A stretch of 64,000 nt of DNA from Paraconiothyrium sp. Pb-2020 (lineage: Eukaryota > Ascomycota > Dothideomycetes > Pleosporales > Didymosphaeriaceae): contig JAJUBI010000003.1 in NCBI GenBank assembly GCA_022419385.1, positions 3,534,001-3,598,000 of the forward strand. Direction: 5' to 3'. Position 1 is the stretch's first letter, and each line of letters starts with the position of its first letter. Positions 24,337 to 36,199 of this stretch are shown piece after piece. A program made the position numbers and the translations under genes. The notes beneath the pieces were generated by a model that saw only the letters and a list, made by a program, of their open reading frames with translations, did no database searches and was not told the origin of the DNA.

Positions 24337-24707
24337 ATGGAGGGATAACATAATCAATCAGACAGGAGTGCTGCACGGCAAAAAGTTTGCTTTTCGATAT
24401 AATCTGGTGCAGCTTGCATCGGGATAGGAGTACGGCTGGTCGAATTTCACGCCTTTCTTTGGGAGGGACGGATCGATCGATACGGATGGATGAATCATCA
24501 TATGGGTAGTTCCTGTCCCCCGAAAACAGCACTGGAGCGGGCATACAGATTGAATACGATTTATTCAAAACGAGTGACGCAATACACGCTCCCATGTTGC
24601 GCTAGGCTATGCTACCACTGCTAAAGATGTTGACCGGCCGTTACTATGAGTGAAAAGACGAGGAAAGAGTGGAAAGCGCAGCCGCCTCGATATCGAGGCG
24701 GCTAGTC
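24337..24707. other. Intergenic between convergent stops
   Basis: Shared 3' flank of the CYSTM and WW-domain genes. It contains the perfect palindrome at 24680-24703; otherwise nothing was seen. Confidence 0.5.
24680..24703. repeat. Perfect 24-bp palindrome in a 3' UTR
   Basis: The arm agccgcctcgat is followed immediately by its exact reverse complement with no loop, and the match ends at both flanks. It lies 4 bp past the stop codon of the WW-domain gene, so it would be in that mRNA's 3' UTR. It could be a binding site for a dimeric protein or a transcript-end hairpin. The sequence is certain; a role is inferred. Confidence 0.9.
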
Positions 24708-25879
24708 TCAGTCATCGTACGCCTCCTCGAGCTCTTCTTCATACTCTTCCTGTGCTTCAATGAGCTCTTCCCGCTTCTCCTCGAGCGACTCACGGTCGCT
24801 GCTGGAGATGGAGTCGCCGTCCGCATCGTGCGTCGGCACTGGCGGGGGTTCTTGGAAAGCAGGGGGTTCGGCGGGAGCGGCGGCAACGGGTGCGGCAGCA
24901 GCGGCAGGCGGGGCAGCGCCGTAGTAGTTGTTCTGAACAACCTTGGTTTCGTCGTCTGAGTCCTCGGCTATATCGTGTTAGCTATGGGCTTTGGAGTGTC
25001 AGAGAGAGCGAGACTTACTGAGCTCGTGTCCAATCCAGGCACCAGCAGCTACACCACCGACACCAGCAGCGGCCAACATAGCGGTCGAGTGACCCTTCTT
25101 CTCCTTCTTCTCCTTCCCCTTCTCGCCGTAGGGATCGCCATGACCACCACCTGAGGCGTAAGGGTCGCCATGGCCGCCTGGGTAGCCTCCATGGCTTTGG
25201 TCATGCGAGGCACCGAAGAGACCACGCTCATCGTGACCAGCTCCCTGACCATAGGGCGCACCTGGAGGGCCGCTGGGTGGGGGTGCGTACGGGCCTTGAG
25301 CAGGAGGTGCGTGAGCGGGAGGTTCCCACTGACTGCGACCAGTGGCTTGGTCTATATAGAACCACTTCTGGCTGATCTGGTCGAATTGTGCGACCCAGCC
25401 GGGAGGCATTGGCGGAGGCGCACCGTACTAGATGATGATCAGCGATTGCATCTTAAAGTGCAATGTGAGATCTGGAAGTGGTACAGCGTCCGATAATGGA
25501 CCAAAATAACGCATACATGAAGTGATTTTTACTCACAGGTGCAGGCGGGCCCTGGGGTGCGGGCGAGCCATAACCTTGCTGGCCGTAGGGCTGTTGTTGC
25601 GGGTAGCCCTGCTGATGCTGTTGTGGAGGATAACCGCCCTGTTGAGGATACTGCTGCGGGTAACCCTGTTGAGGATACTGCTGGTGTTGCTGAGGTGGGT
25701 ATCCGCCTGCATTAGGGTCGTAGCCTCGCGTGTCATGCCCACCGCTGCCGTGCGAGGAATCTATGTAAGCGATAAGTAGGAGTAGAGCAAAACCAGCGGC
25801 AAGTCGTACCAGAGGGTTTGCTCTCCTTCTTCTCATCATCATCCATCAACTCCTTCATCTTCTTCTTGAGGAAATCCAT
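24708..25879 (-). CDS. WW-domain protein with glycine-zipper and acidic tail
   Basis: A 320-aa modular protein in four exons: 25879-25810, 25760-25537, 25427-25019 and 24967-24708. Order of parts: a charged start (MDFLKKKMKELMDDDEKKE); a Gln/Pro/Tyr/Gly repeat region (about 25-98) with repeated YPQQ and GYPPQQ units; a WW domain at 106-135 with both signature Trp residues (W109, W132) and the central WFY; a Gly/His-rich linker with repeated GGHGDPY; a Lys block; a glycine-zipper-like hydrophobic stretch (AMLAAAGVGGVAAGAWIGHE); an Ala/Pro segment; and a Glu-rich helical tail ending EEAYDD. WW domains bind proline motifs, so it probably tethers a Pro-rich partner at a membrane. The adjacent CYSTM protein has a Pro-rich head, but a link is only a guess. 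Confidence 0.85.
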
Positions 25880-27439
25880 GGTGATGGGGGAAGGGGTGGG
25901 CAAGGGCACAGTGCTAGATGATAGAGCGAAACGGAGAGAGAAGTTTCGACAAGACGTGGGGAGGGGACAGTGAGGGGTTTTTGAATCAGCCCGCAGCCAA
26001 ATGCTCGGCGCGGGCCGCTGTTCTACCACCATTTGCAACGGGCTAGCGACATGGGACAAACGCAGTATCCACGGGTGCAAGACACCAGGGGCATGTCCAG
26101 GGCGGCTGCAGAGGGAAAAAGTGGGGGATGGAGGGGCTGAAGCTCTGCGCGGTTGGGGACAGCTTCAAGGGACATGCAAGGTCAAGTTAGTGAAGCTTGG
26201 CGTGAATATCTTTTATGTGACTGTACACAGGATCAGTGAGACTGAAGGGTATGAATAGCCTGACATAATTCCAAACGGTCGGATGGGCTGGGTTGGAGAT
26301 TGACGTGGTACTACGATTGGCTTCTGTGATTGAAAAATGGTAAAGAAGGCTGTATGGAGTGTGTCGCGTAAGCGGATACCGGCAAGTATCGTGATCACGG
26401 CGATTGTGTTTGGTACAGTTCCCGTTGGAGGTCATGGTGGCTTAGCAGTGGCTAATGCAGCGGACGTCTCGGCGGTCGATAATGGCGCATGCAATCTCGG
26501 CCGATGTGAGCGCGAGTCACAGGCGACATGCTGTGGGACACACGGAGGCCTCAAAGTTGGGTGTCGTCGAAGAATGGCTTTGTGAGACCGGGCGAGGGCA
26601 TCGCAGGCTGTTCCTGTAGATGAAGAGTAATCATTGAAGGAAACAGTTGCTGTTTGAGACAGCTGCCACGTGCAGTGAAGCTGCTGTGCGATGTTTCGCC
26701 GTGCCGGGCATGGTGGTGAATTGTACGAAAACAGAGACGCAGCAAGACAGCCGATGACTGTAGAAGAACCGCCACGTGAGGCGTACCAACGAAGCGAGAA
26801 CGACTGCGACTAGTCGAGACGCGATCCAGGCCGGTGGGATGTATCCGCGGTTCTGCGCTGCTGGAAGCGGAGACGGTGAATCTCGATCTGGGGGACCCAC
26901 GGCGCCATGCAGAAGGCGTTAGGGCGTGCGGGCGTGCGGGCGTGCGGGCAGTGACGTCGGGCACCGCGACGATGGAGATGGAGATGCCACAATGCAGCTG
27001 GATGGTGAAGCGCACTCGTTGCCGCGAGATACGGCGCCGAGAGGGCTGGAGGGCCACAGAAGTGAAGCCAGGGCAGGCATTGGCGCGATTAGCAGCCACG
27101 TCCGATCATGCCCCGATGCTGCTGGGAGAGCAGACGGACGACGTAAGGTAGCGACCCGCGGTCTTTCAGTCTGCCATGGAGACTCATGATGCTTCTGCCC
27201 GCGCTTCCAGACCCGTCGAACTAGAACAGCTCAATCTTCCAGCTCTCTTGCGGCCTAGCGCCTTCGTTCAGCCGACTAGTGACGCCTGATGCCATTGGAT
27301 CAGTGCCGTGTCGGTCTGCCAATTGCCTCCACCTGGTGCGAATCGTCAACGGAGCGCCAGCTGGAGCCTCTTTATATTCGAGGCATATCGGCCCGTTGCG
27401 AGCCGTCCAACGTCACAGCAAGCTGGTGCCCCGGCCTTC
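25880..27439. other. Intergenic, shared upstream region
   Basis: About 1.56 kb between the WW gene (-) and the histidine kinase gene (+), so it holds both promoters. A 183-codon minus frame at 26551-27099 is Arg/Ser/Pro-rich and overlaps a plus frame; I do not call it. A small (gggcgtgc)n repeat sits at about 26922-26949. Confidence 0.5.
26922..26949. repeat. 8-bp tandem repeat, about three and a half copies
   Basis: The GC-rich unit gggcgtgc repeats three times and then partially (gggc). This simple repeat lies in the intergenic region ahead of the histidine kinase gene. It creates spurious open frames locally. Confidence 0.8.
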
Positions 27440-30400
27440 ATGAACCCGCCGCCAATCTCCATATTCACAGGAAGCGCCGCTACGACAAAGTCCACAAATC
27501 CGGAGAACCGCCGACTGACTACTCCCGAATACCACCAGACTCTCGTACACCCCGCCGACGCCTCGGCCTCGAAGCCTTCCACACCGCTCGAACAGCCATC
27601 GCTCCAACCCGCACAACCTCCCACCCGACACGAGGCCCCATGGACGCACCGCACACCCCTCCACCGCAGTGACGCTCTCCGCTCATCGTCCTCTGTGGGG
27701 CACAATCGCAGCGCCGTGAAGACACCGTCCGCGGTCGCAGGTACAAAGCGCCAGCAGTCGCTCGAGCCATCTTCCCCGCACGTACCTGCACCTGCGAGCG
27801 AACCGTTGCTGAAGCGACGACGCGTGAGCCGGACGCGACATTCACTCGACCATCTGAGCTTTGCCCAATCTGCCAAGCTCCACGACAGCGAACAGCCTCC
27901 GTCGCCGCTGTTCTTTTCGCATTCGCGCCGCATCCGACCCCATCTACCTGCGCGCTTCTCGAGCTCCGAGGCCGCGGCTAGGATGCTCAGCAAAACCCGC
28001 GAGGGCAGCGGCATCAAGACGGTGACACTGGCGAGGGGCACCATCTCTGGCCTGAGCCCATCGGGGCCGACGAGCGCGGCGAGCGGCAGGAGCTCCGAGC
28101 GCTCAAGCTTGCCGCGAACAGCTTCGCCTGAAGCGCGAGATCGCAATGACCCCCTGCGGTTGCTGGGATCGGTAGGCATTGTGGAGCTTCTCGAGCAGGA
28201 TACAAGGCCAACCTTTATCGTAGACATTGGAGATGATGCGAACTTCACACCAGAGTCGTCAGGGCTGCAGATCCTTTTCGCGAACAGCGCCTTGCGATCG
28301 AGCCTAGCCACCTGGGAATTGGTCGCTGGAAAACTGTCGAATCTGCTAGGAGACGATCCGACTGCGCATGCTTCTAGTCAGTTCAAGGGATGGCTGTTGA
28401 GCACAGTAATACAAGGTGAAAGTCTGGACGTGAACCCTTCGCCGGTGGAACATGGTGGCATAGTATGGTCATGCTATACTTTACGAAGGCGTCTGCGGGT
28501 GGTATATGGCGCAGTGCCAGGCCCTCCAGTATCTAGCATCCCCTCGACGAGTGCCTCCCTTGATTTTGCCGCCCCTTCGCCGTCAAAAGACCTCACGCCC
28601 ACTACCACAGAATTGGATGCATCGCCTGCACCGCTAAACGAGTCGCAAGACTATTTTGGAATCAGTCCCGCTCTCCCTGTCAGTGAAGGCCCCCACCAGG
28701 AGCTTCCGTCTGCTCTGTCACCAGAGCACGTTCCAAAATCCGAGCCCATAAACGCCGATAAGCCTTCGATAGTCCCTTTCCAGAGACCAGACAAGCTCCA
28801 TCTGCCGAATTTCATCGAAAGTCCGTCGTTTACCAACGAGTGCGTGCTTCGTGCCCATGCTGCAGGCGACGTTGACGCTTTCAACAGAAACACAAACCCT
28901 AGCCTCACGCCGGAACATGAAGTGGGCTTTTTCGACTGGACAAGGCTGGCTTTGTCGCCTTCCTTACCCAGACACATTCAATTCGCGCGTTCAATCGACT
29001 GGGCTTCAACACCTTTAGGACCTATAGAATTTTGGTCTAATGATCTCAGAGCCATGTGCAATCTTATAATGTAAGTGTAGCGTACTTCGATTGCTACTGC
29101 AGACCTATTTACACATCGAACAGGGCATCTCCACATCCTGCGGCCATGTATTGGGGCGAAGAATTGGTTGCCATCTACAATGAGGCTTACATCGGTACGC
29201 ATGAACAATAAATGCCCAAAATTCATCTGATTAACTTCGCCCAGGTCTTGCTGGCCAGAAACATCCTACTCTTATGGGCCAAAGCTACAAGGTTGCTTGG
29301 GCTGAAATATGGGACGAAGTGAAAGACGTCTTCGCAAATGCAAGGTTGACCGGTCAAGCTACAATGAAAGACGACGATTGTTTGTTCATGAAACGCAGCG
29401 GTTTCTTAGAAGAGGCATATTTCTCGTGGTCTATTATACCCATGGTAGGCGAAGACGGTACCGTCATGGGTCTATACAATCCAGCATTCGAAAAGGTAAT
29501 CCCTCAATCTCTGTTTGATGCTACCATTATCCGTGCAAATACCCGATGAAGCCGCATCGAAATCATAATTTCATCGAAGCGCTTATCAGATGTACGTGCT
29601 GACAATGCTTTAGACCAGAAGAAAGATAGCTGAGCGGCGAATGCTGACCTTACGAGAAGTCGGTGAGCGAACAGCGACTGCACGAGACGTGAAGGGCTTT
29701 TGGGAACAAGTTCTCTTGGCACTGACCGACAACGAGTTCGACACACCATTCGTCCTGCTCTACTCTGTATCCGACGACACCGACAGCGATGCTTCGTCCC
29801 TGCACTCTAGTAGTCTACTTGGCTCGAAACAGTGCTATCTAGAGGGCTCGCTGGGTGTTCCAGCCAGTCATGCAGCAGCACCTGAGCAGATTGACTTGAA
29901 AGAAGGTACCGAAGGCTTTGGTCCAGTGCTGAGGGAAGTTATGAAGACCGATAAGCCCGTTGTGCTTAGTATTGGCTCTGGTGATCTTCCTTTCGAGATG
30001 CTGGACGGGTTAGAGTGGCGCGGATTCGGAGACCCATGCCGGGATGTAGTGATCTGCCCAATCCATCCGACGACTGGAGAATCAATCCTTGGATTTCTAG
30101 TCATGGGTATCAATCCGAGGAGACCTTACGATGACGACTACAATCTCTTTGTGCAATTGCTCAGCCGACAACTTGCGACATCCCTAGCTTCAGTTGTTCT
30201 CTTCGAAGAGGAGATTCGCAGAGGTCAAAAGGCTGCGAAACTTGCAGCAGAAGATCGCTTCCATCTTTCCGAGCAGCTCGCCGCGCGGACGCAAGAGGCT
30301 CGAGATAGTGAAACTCGCTTCACGCGTATGGCAGAGTACTCGCCTGCTGGCCTGTTCATTGCAGACCACGTTGGTCGTATAACGTACTGCAACGACACTT

Positions 30401-32419
30401 GGTATGAGATCTCGAGAGTACCAAGAGATCCCGAAAAGACGAACAATTGGATGGACTACGTTCAAGTGGAAGACCAGGGTCTGATCCTCGAAAAATGGAA
30501 GCGACTGGTCGAGAATGCTACAGCAATAAACATGGAATTTCGGTTCAAGACTCCTTGGCAAGATCGAAATGGCAACAAGGGTGACACTTGGGTGTTGTTC
30601 TCCGCCTTCCCAGAGAAGTACGAAGACGGAATGCTGAAGAGTGTATTCGGCAGTATCACCAACATTAGTTCCCAGAAATGGGCCGAAGGCATCCAGAAAA
30701 GGAAGATGGAGGAGGCCGTCGAACTTAAACGGCAACAGGAAAACTTCATCGATATCACGTCCCATGAGATGCGAAACCCCTTGAGTGCTATTTTGCAATG
30801 CGCGGACGAGATTTCGACCATCCTAAGCGACTTTCGGACATCTGGTGCTCGGGAAATACCTCAGCGGCTTCTCACTGACAGTATCGATTCAGCACAAACA
30901 ATTGCGTTGTGTGCACAACATCAGAAGAGAATCGTTGACGACGTACTGACGCTCTCGAAACTTGACAGCGCCATGCTCATGGTAAATCCTACGTTTATTA
31001 CCTATCAGATTGAATACTGACTTGATTCAGGTCACGCCTGTCGACGCACAACCATTACAAGTCGTGCAGCGTGCTCTGAAGATGTTCGAAGGAGAAGTGC
31101 AGACGGCAGGTATCCAGATGCAATTCGTGCTGAGCGATTCGTACAAGAAGCTAAACGTTGACTGGGTGAAGCTTGACCCTTCACGCGTGCTCCAGGTAAG
31201 TCCCCTACGCTGAGCACACGGTTCAGCATCATAATCTGATTGTAGGTACTCATCAATCTTACAACGAACGCGATCAAATTCACCACAACTGAGTCAAGCC
31301 GCACTATAAAAGTTCTACTTTCCGCATCTAAACAACCACCTTCCGCCAGTCCAAATCCTTTAGTCAGTTTCTTTCCATCAAGATCCAAGCGCGTCGAGCA
31401 AACACTTGGACCGGACTGGGGTAATGGAGAAGAAATATACTTGGAATTCGCCGTTCAGGATACCGGACGTGGTCTCAATCAAGAAGAGAAGAAGCTGCTC
31501 TTCCAAAGATTTTCCCAAGCCAGTCCTCGTACCCATGTTCAATATGGCGGGTCGGGCTTGGGCCTTTTCATCTCCCGTGAGCTCACTGAGCTACAGGGCG
31601 GTGAGATTGGTGTGGCATCAGAAGCCGGTAAAGGAAGTACATTCGCTTTCTACGTCAAGTGCCGCAAGACGAGTGAGCCCAAGGAAGTAATTGAGATGCC
31701 GATAACGCTTGGTCGAAGGATATCGAATGCGAAGGAGAGGCATCATGTCCAGCCGCAACCGCCCAAAGTAAAGGATTTTGCGACGGCCCCGCAAGCCGAT
31801 GCAGTCAACAGCAAGAACAAAGCACCAGTACCAGCGCCAGCGCCAGCACCGAAATTGAAGGTTCTGATTGTCGAGGACAATCTGGGTAAGTAAAGCGGTT
31901 TTCAATGCTAGGTCAAATGCTTACAATCGTTCCAGTCAACCAGAAGGTACTGCGCCGTCAACTCGAGAACAGTGGCATCACTACTTACGTAGCCAACCAT
32001 GGCGGCGAAGCCATCGAAAAGCTCAAGCAGTCGCGTTACTGGAAGGGTCATGGTCCTGACGCTGTCGAACTTGGGGTCGTTCTCATGGACAAGGAGATGC
32101 CAGTAATGGATGGTTTGCAATGTACCAGCAAAATTCGGGACCTTGAAGGTCAAGGTTTACTGAATGGCCATGTTCCTATCATCGCCGTAACGGCGAATGC
32201 CCGGAGTGAGCAGATCGCCACGCTTTTGGAGGCTGGCATGGTAAGTATCTTACTGCGTAGGCCAATCATTGGGACTGACATTTACAGGATGATGTCGTGT
32301 CGAAGCCTTTCCGCATTGCGGAGTTGATACCTAAAATCGAGGAACTTACATTGAAGCATTCTGATTACGACTCGGTTGAAACGATGGTCGTCCCGAGTAC
32401 GCCACCGTATGCGATATGA
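27440..32419 (+). CDS. Hybrid sensor histidine kinase with PAS domains and receiver
   Basis: A 1520-aa two-component phosphorelay sensor in eight exons: 27440-29070, 29124-29194, 29245-29495, 29614-30981, 31031-31195, 31246-31885, 31936-32240 and 32288-32419. The first 280 or so residues are Ser/Pro/Arg-rich and disordered. A PAS-like region follows (residues about 285-400), then a second PAS/GAF-like sensor (IDWASTPLGPIEFW to NPAFEK), a GAF-like stretch, and a PAS domain beginning FTRMAEYSPAGLFIADHVG. The HisKA H-box is ITSHEMRNPLSAIL with phospho-acceptor H1035. HATPase boxes are VLINLTTNAIKFT (N), VQDTGRGL (G1) and YGGSGLGLFIS (G2). The receiver has LIVEDN, phospho-acceptor D1427 in VLMDKEMPVMDG, and the Lys in DDVVSKPFR. 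All catalytic residues are present. It has no transmembrane helices, so it is cytosolic. An open frame extends 5' to 27308 but only from GTG; ATG 27440 is the first ATG. Confidence 0.93.
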
Positions 32420-32953
32420 TGTATTTGTCGCTTTGCATGGCATTGTATGAATAGACATAGAGGAAGGGGTCGTCACGCGTCTTATACGCACTTTGGCTCG
32501 GCGTTGAAATCTGCAGCACTTCTTGGGGCGATGGTTAGATGGGATTACGTATGCGCATTGGATGTTGGTCTAACGGGCGATATGGGTGGCGTTCCGCATT
32601 CATTCGAGCTTTACATGCCCGCAATGCAATATTCGAGGACAGGACATGGGACCTGCGCGTGCACCGGTTCGTTACATATGGTACACTCGTAGTCCTGGTA
32701 TTAGGCTGGTGTGGAAATTCAATTATGTACATATTACACTATGCGTTCTGCATCAAGTGGAAATCGAAATAATCGTGATCTTCACCATAAGTTCTCAACA
32801 AGCCCCAATTCTGTCCATAGCGTGCTTGCGAAAATCATTTGTATAAAAGCGCACGGATCAATCTCATGGCTTGGCATTCCGGCGGGCTGTTCTCGTCTTT
32901 GTGCACTTCCCTATTGACATCCCATCCTTGGCAACACAGCTCGGGAGAAGAGA
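32420..32953. other. Intergenic, promoter of the Clr5-domain gene
   Basis: About 530 bp. Apart from the TATA-like box at 32842, nothing was recognised. Confidence 0.4.
32842..32848 (+). promoter_or_regulatory. TATA-like box of the Clr5-domain gene
   Basis: TATAAAA stands 106 bp upstream of the ATG at 32954 on the same strand, a plausible core-promoter distance for a fungal gene with a short leader. Confidence 0.45.
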
Positions 32954-35158
32954 ATGTATAACTGGGATGGCAAAGAATCAGAATGCTATCAGTTGTACGT
33001 ACAGGAGAGGTGGAGCCTACCCGAGATAGTGGAGTATTGGGAGGAACGGGGCTTCACACCAAGGTATGTAACTGCACGCTTGAGAAAACGGCGCGCCGTA
33101 CACCTTCACTGTCTCCACACATACTGATAGGTGTGATGCAGCAAGCGCGCTTTTCAGACGCAGTTCAAGGTATAGTCCTTCCTAGTGCGCTTCCTTTCTT
33201 TTCATCCCAGTCCCGCCGCTTCTCCTTTGTATTATTCGGCGCGTCTAACATGTGCATAGCGATGGGGTTTCCCAAGCAAGCAGAGCCCAGCATACAAGAA
33301 CCCTTCCCTCATCGCACGTGTAAAGGAGCTATGGGAGAAGAACACGATGCAAAAGGACATGCTGAATGTACTGGAAGCTGAGGGGTTTCAGATCAATGAT
33401 AGAGAGTTAATGCGATTGCGGTTACGCTTCAGATGGTTCCTGAGAGAGCCTAGGAGTAAAAAGGAAAATAGCGAGGGTTTTGGTGATTTGGAGCAAAATA
33501 ATCGAAAGAAGGTCAAAAGAGCGCCAGCGCATACAGGAGATAATTTGATTGACGAGCTAGCAGCTGCAATATTGCAGGAAGCAGGGTCGGGCGAAGAGGA
33601 AGAGTCTGAAGAGGAGCATAACGAGGGTGAACAGCACGAGAATGAAGGCAAGCCTGATGAGTCCAACCCAGTCCCACTGTCAGAGCTTTTGGACCCGGCG
33701 GAAGCATTGCGACGACGAGAACGACAGCAACAACTTCAAGTAGAGTCCGATGAGAAATGGTGCGCGCGCAAACGCAGACGAAGGACAAGAGGCTGGGCTG
33801 GCCTTCCCGCAGATGCCCCTGGTGAACCGCCTCGATTTCCCTCTGAGACCACCCTCGACGAGAGTAAAGCATACCTGGGCCTAGACAACCAGCTATATTC
33901 TCAGATACGCGATGAGTTCCAAGTGATTTGCAGAAGCGAAAGTATTATGAGGAAAACCGTCGCTGGCCCTGACAAATGGGCTGAGCTGCTTCAACGCCTC
34001 GTCCGAGGGAACGGCCACCTGATAGCAGTCTTCCAACAACAGGGGGAAACGCTGCAGCAGGTCAATTCATTATGGAAACCCAAAGATTATAAGACACTTT
34101 CGTTGGATATCATATGTCAGGATGTCACCAAACGCATGCGAGTTAAGGAAACCCGGATGAGCATTCCAGAAGCGAAGAACATGCTCAAGCTGAACCCTTC
34201 GCAAACCCGCGACGTCAAGCATGCGTTTCTCAAAATACTGAAGGCAGACCACTTTACAAATAAATTTGAAATAGGGGATCAGCACTGGAACGAATTGAAA
34301 CAGCACTGGATCGATGGGTCTGAGCTTTTGAGGGATGCAATCGCGCCAAATGCAGGAGACGGAGATGGCGAGCGCGCACAACGTCTCCGCGCCATCGAGG
34401 TGCTCGCTCGCGATGTGATGAAGCGACTGCGGGCCGAGAGTTCGCGAATAGGAAAAGAGCAATCTGGAAATACACACAAGACCATGCATCAAGGCCCACC
34501 ATCTCAAAGTAGAACAACACGCAGCAGCGCGGCTGGCGACAGCGGAATCAAGCAGCCTGTCAACGCCGCCCCGCACCTGCACGAAGCTCGCGAGGACCAT
34601 ACTAGCGGCTCAAAACCCGCTCACGATGCAGACCTCCAAATCGATCCCTCATTGCTGCTAGCCGCCAGCGACGCCATTCTCCCGAGCGCTAATTGCCTTC
34701 AGCGCTCCTGTCAAGAGTCTTCTCAACAGCTTGGATACCCCGGCACACACAGTCAGGCCCCGAACGCGCATTTCTCCTTCCAGACGCAGCCGCATACATT
34801 CCTTCCCCCATCAATACCCTGCCCACTCCCTATATACTTCCGCCTCCACCACAGCAGCGCTACGCCCTTCCCACACAAAACCGTCTGGTTGAGCGTGCTG
34901 CAATTTCCAACTGTGGAGGAGGTGAGAAAGTTAGCTGCGCGGGAGCACCCCGGAAGTGAGGTTGTGCAGCTGGAAGGTGTGATCGGAACGAGGGATGTGG
35001 AGGTGTATGTGGGGATCGATGATGATGCGGAGTTGGGTGCATATCTGGAGCATATTGGAGCAAGGGACGGAGGAGGGACGGGGAAGGTAACTTTTGTGGT
35101 GAGATTGGGGATGGGTGGTAGTGGCAGTGGTAGGATAGGTAGTGCGCAGTGTGTGTAG
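32954..35158 (+). CDS. Clr5-domain protein, putative DNA-associated regulator
   Basis: A 678-aa protein in three exons: 32954-33063, 33142-33169 (28 bp) and 33260-35158. The N-terminal 50 residues form a Clr5 domain: a start with WDGKESECYQLYVQERWSLP, then IVEYWEERGFTPSKRAFQ and FKRWGFPSK, the helix-turn-helix-like layout of this family. A charged, Lys/Glu-rich middle follows (KKVKRAPAH, EEEESEEEHNEGEQHE, ARKRRRRTRG), then helical segments and a low-complexity Gln/Ser/Pro stretch. It ends with a compact domain (residues about 600-665) beginning SVLQFPTVEEVRKLAAREH. Clr5 proteins are expanded in Pezizomycotina, often as putative transcription or chromatin factors; the role here is unknown. The basic clusters fit nuclear import. 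Confidence 0.85.
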
Positions 35159-36199
35159 AAGACCGGTACGTTGGTAGTGTGCAGGATGTCAAAGCAGTCA
35201 GTGTTAGCATTGCGCCCCTGCCAGCAGCCTTCGTGCCACCTTCGCCTATCGGCTATCGTCGTGATGGTAGCCCTTCCAAATTCTGGCTGAGGCCCGGAGG
35301 TTTCCCGGTTGTGCCCGTGGGCAGCACGCTGTGACAGCGCTGAAATTCTTTACAAAGACTGGCCAGGACGTACGCAGGAGGTTGGTGGGCTCGAACGAGC
35401 ATGATATGGAGTAACCGGTTTCATTTTCTGATACAAAGTAACAAGGAGCCACCTTAAGCATCATGGAGTAAGGCTGGTGTGATGGGAAATCTGATAATTC
35501 TGTAGTTCTTTGTCGCGCTTTCTGTACTAGGAATGGATTAAGCTGACAGTGTTGAGTCATGTATACGAAAGTAGTAGACAAGTAGGAACACAAAGATCAT
35601 AGAACAAACACTGGAAGGTCAGGCAAGGTTGTTCAAAGCAGTGGCAGGGGATTTTAATTTTCTGCAACTAGCCATAAACTCGACGGCGTCGGAATCGACG
35701 ATGCAGCTAGGGTGACCAAGTCGCAAACCATCTAATATTATGGCGGCCGAGCGCTCTCGCAGTCGTACCGCGATATGCACGTCCGGAAAACTTTGACCTC
35801 GTCATTTTCGAAGGAGGAAGACATGACTCAATGAATCATACATTATCTTCGGTATCGTCAGACTTCGATATGTTCCGGAATGAAGAACGAACCAGAGAGG
35901 GAAAGCCAGATCAAAGTACCAGACTATCATGGGCGCTCTGACACTCACAAAACAAGGGCAATACACGTTACGGTGATATTCTGTATCTTTGAACTTACCT
36001 GGAGAGATTCGCTAATCCTTGCCGCTCAATTAGCGTTATGATGTTTTGACGTATCTTGAAGGGACAAATCGTATGTTCTATTAGGCTTCACCGTAATTCA
36101 ATGCATAATCCTCTCCGCCCAGGGCGGCGTTCTCTTGTGGTGCATCCCTGTCACTGTTATACTTGGTAAGTGTTTCATAGGGTAGATTCTTCGTCCCAC
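35159..36199. other. Intergenic between convergent genes, nothing recognised
   Basis: About 1 kb between the Clr5-gene stop and the BTB-gene stop. I see no coding frame, RNA gene or repeat here. Confidence 0.5.

Noticed and set aside
26551..27099. 183-codon minus-strand frame upstream of the histidine kinase
   Set aside because: The composition is Arg/Ser/His/Pro-rich, it overlaps an equally long plus frame and a GC repeat, and no family is recognisable.
27308..27439. N-terminal extension of the histidine kinase
   Set aside because: The frame is open but begins at GTG with no ATG; the first ATG is 27440.
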